64,000 bases of DNA from Acidiluteibacter ferrifornacis (GTDB lineage Bacteria; Bacteroidota; Bacteroidia; Flavobacteriales_E; Vicingaceae): the NCBI RefSeq assembly GCF_009909615.1, contig NZ_WWNE01000004.1:62001-126000 (forward strand), given 5' to 3'. Within the stretch, counting starts at the first letter, position 1. Each line of letters begins with the position of its first letter. The notes under the pieces are model-generated. The model saw only the letters and a program-made list of their open reading frames with translations, did not search any database and had not been told where the DNA came from. Shown here in pieces: positions 62,581-64,000 of the stretch. Both the position numbers and the translations under genes were made by a program.

Positions 62581-64000
62581 TTAGTTTGGTTTAATGAGTA
62601 TAGTGAACTTTGTTCCTACTCCTTTTTCACTCTCTACAACTATTTTTGCCTCATGTGCGTTAATGATATTCTGAGTTGTAGTAAGGCCTAACCCCATTCC
62701 AGTGCGTTTTCCAGTGTAAAAGGCATCAAACAAATTATTCAGCTTATCTTTCTCTATTCCTTCACCGTTGTCAGCGATTGAGATTGAAATTTGATTATTT
62801 TCCATACAAGTCGATATGGTAAGTTCACCTTGTCTGTCCGGAGGCATTGCCTCAATCGCATTAATAATAATATTAAGCAAGGCAATTTTCATCTGCTCTT
62901 CGTCAATATTGGCCGTTATTTTATTGCAATTTAATTCTGTTTTTAAAGAGATTTTCTGCAATTTAATGCGGTCGGCAGCTAATTCGATTACTTTAGGAAT
63001 TAAATCGTCAATTTCAATGGAATCCATTACCACGCTTGTGGGCTTTGCCGAATTTAACAACTCAGTGATTAAATTATTAATTCGATCAGAGTTTCTTTTA
63101 ATGATTTCGCTGTACATTAAAGCATCTTCGTTATCTTGAAATTCCGCCATTAGTTGCTCGAGGGAAAGGTTGATGTTGGTTAATGGATTTCTGACTTCAT
63201 GAGCAATGCTTCTTGCTAATCTACCTGTCATTCCTAACTTCTCGGCTCTCAGAAGTTGTTGTTCATTTTCTTTTTGTTTAGTGTTGTCTCTAATTATACC
63301 TTGATAACCTTCTACTTCATTGTTAATGTCGAAGAGGACAATAGTAGTTATTGAGCAGTTCAATTGCTTCCCATCAGAACGAAGAAGAGTGACTTCAAAA
63401 TCTTTGATCAGGCCTTTGTTTAAGAGGGAAGTTTTAAAGCGTTCATATGTTTTTTCTTTTTCAAATAGAAAACTTAAGTCATGTGAGGTTACATCATCCT
63501 TTTGGTATCCAAACAAAGTGGTTAATGCTTGATTTACTTCAATGAAATTAAGGTTTTTGTCTACGATGTAAATAGGGTCAATGGACCTTTGAAAGAGACT
63601 TTTGTACTTGACTTCACTGTGGTTTAATTTCTCTAAAGTGTGATATCTTTCTAATGCATAACGAATTGAACGTTCGAGTTTTTCGACATCAATTGCTGAT
63701 TTCACTATATAATCGTCAGCTCCATTTTTCATGGCTTGCATATCTATCTCTCGATCGCCTTGACCAGTTAAAATGATAATAGGCTTTTTACAGCCTGTTT
63801 TTCTTGCGTGTATTAGTAAGTCCAAACCCGATAGTTTTCCTAGTCGATAATCAATTAGGTAAATGTCTGATTCAGACTTAGTCAGTAGATTTTCTGCAAG
63901 TTCAAAGTCATTTACCCAATCGACCTCAAATTGAAACCCTTCAATATCTGATAATAGATCTTCGGTTAGGATAAAGTCATCCTCATCATCATCGATTATC
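62581..64000 (-). CDS. REC-PAS-histidine kinase hybrid (5' partial)
   Basis: The gene runs off the right edge; 473 codons are seen. The N-terminal receiver has IIDDDEDD (metal acids) and a phosphorylatable Asp in IYLIDYRLG, and its Lys in YIVKSA. A PAS domain follows (SLFQRSIDPIYIVDKNLNFIEV), then HisKA (SIAHEVRNPLT, H-box), N-box NIIINAIEAMP, and G boxes DNGEGI and GMGLGLTTTQN. A receiver fused in front of a kinase is common in signalling relays. It overlaps nothing and is five bases before mscS. Confidence 0.9.
   Translation of the reverse strand, partial: IIDDDEDDFILTEDLLSDIEGFQFEVDWVNDFELAENLLTKSESDIYLIDYRLGKLSGLDLLIHARKTGCKKPIIILTGQGDREIDMQAMKNGADDYIVKSAIDVEKLERSIRYALERYHTLEKLNHSEVKYKSLFQRSIDPIYIVDKNLNFIEVNQALTTLFGYQKDDVTSHDLSFLFEKEKTYERFKTSLLNKGLIKDFEVTLLRSDGKQLNCSITTIVLFDINNEVEGYQGIIRDNTKQKENEQQLLRAEKLGMTGRLARSIAHEVRNPLTNINLSLEQLMAEFQDNEDALMYSEIIKRNSDRINNLITELLNSAKPTSVVMDSIEIDDLIPKVIELAADRIKLQKISLKTELNCNKITANIDEEQMKIALLNIIINAIEAMPPDRQGELTISTCMENNQISISIADNGEGIEKDKLNNLFDAFYTGKRTGMGLGLTTTQNIINAHEAKIVVESEKGVGTKFTILIKPN

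Noticed and set aside
1-64000. CRISPR arrays, IS elements, prophage, toxin-antitoxin, restriction or tRNA genes
   Set aside because: Reading intergenic regions and gene families by eye showed none; a repeat or tRNA scan would be needed to exclude small ones.

Overview
The window is a dense, low-GC chromosomal segment of a member of the Bacteroidota, most likely Flavobacteriia or a close relative. The lineage rests on several clade marks: TAnnTTTG-type -7 promoter boxes, a PorG/BamA/OmpH cluster, type IX secretion (T9SS) sorting domains of both the A and B kinds, a fused MurF-Alr, DUF4296 and DUF6089 proteins, and an ArsS-cluster type glycosyltransferase. I see no rRNA, tRNA, insertion sequence, prophage, CRISPR array or plasmid module. 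The genes look like ordinary vertical chromosomal content, about 58 of them with short spacers.

Layout. 1-2464: start of a LytTR-type response regulator (cut by the window edge), then DUF547 protein, TIGR04282 glycosyltransferase and purine nucleoside phosphorylase. 2468-9546: a GH113-like lipoprotein, a cassette of three lipoproteins (CsgG-like with helical repeats, then two LPP20-like), and an RND/MMPL exporter. 9551-12327: nucleotide-sugar and prenyl diphosphate genes. 13304-17764: a small unknown protein and 2-oxoglutarate dehydrogenase E1/E2. 17820-21887: NhaA, a T9SS type A cargo protein, an Nfu iron-sulfur protein and a gamma carbonic anhydrase. 21961-31094 (minus strand): an envelope-building run of CBS protein, second BamA/TamA-like barrel, NAD kinase, two DUF6089/PorG-like barrels, UppS, BamA and two OmpH/Skp chaperones. 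31183-38322: PdxJ, hydrolase, mannosyltransferase-like GT2, dihydroorotase, DUF4296, an epimerase, TyrRS and an unknown secreted protein.

38323-48337: LuxE-like synthetase, a small lipoprotein, Na/Pi cotransporter facing an OmpR-type regulator whose receiver has lost its phosphorylation residues, an SDR, a MurG-like transferase, MurF-Alr, thymidine kinase and an unknown acidic protein. 48455-52539: TolC and HlyD-type adaptor with no pump beside them, TsaB and a secreted HExxH protein. 52533-58221: secreted unknown, YyaL/DUF255 protein and a large PKD-repeat T9SS type B cargo. 58218-64000: LEA-2 lipoprotein, M20 dipeptidase, GpmI, MscS channel and a REC-PAS-histidine kinase cut by the right edge.

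How the genes fit together. The strongest theme is the outer membrane: chaperones, insertase, undecaprenyl diphosphate synthesis, a T9SS barrel and two T9SS cargo proteins. The observations I rate highest are the receiver-dead regulator divergent from the phosphate transporter, the CsgG/LPP20/LPP20 cassette, a perfect 14-bp palindrome at the -33 position of the 2-oxoglutarate dehydrogenase promoter, a 16-bp palindrome that makes opposed -7 boxes between thymidine kinase and its neighbour, and two SDR-family genes whose promoter position predicts leaderless mRNAs.
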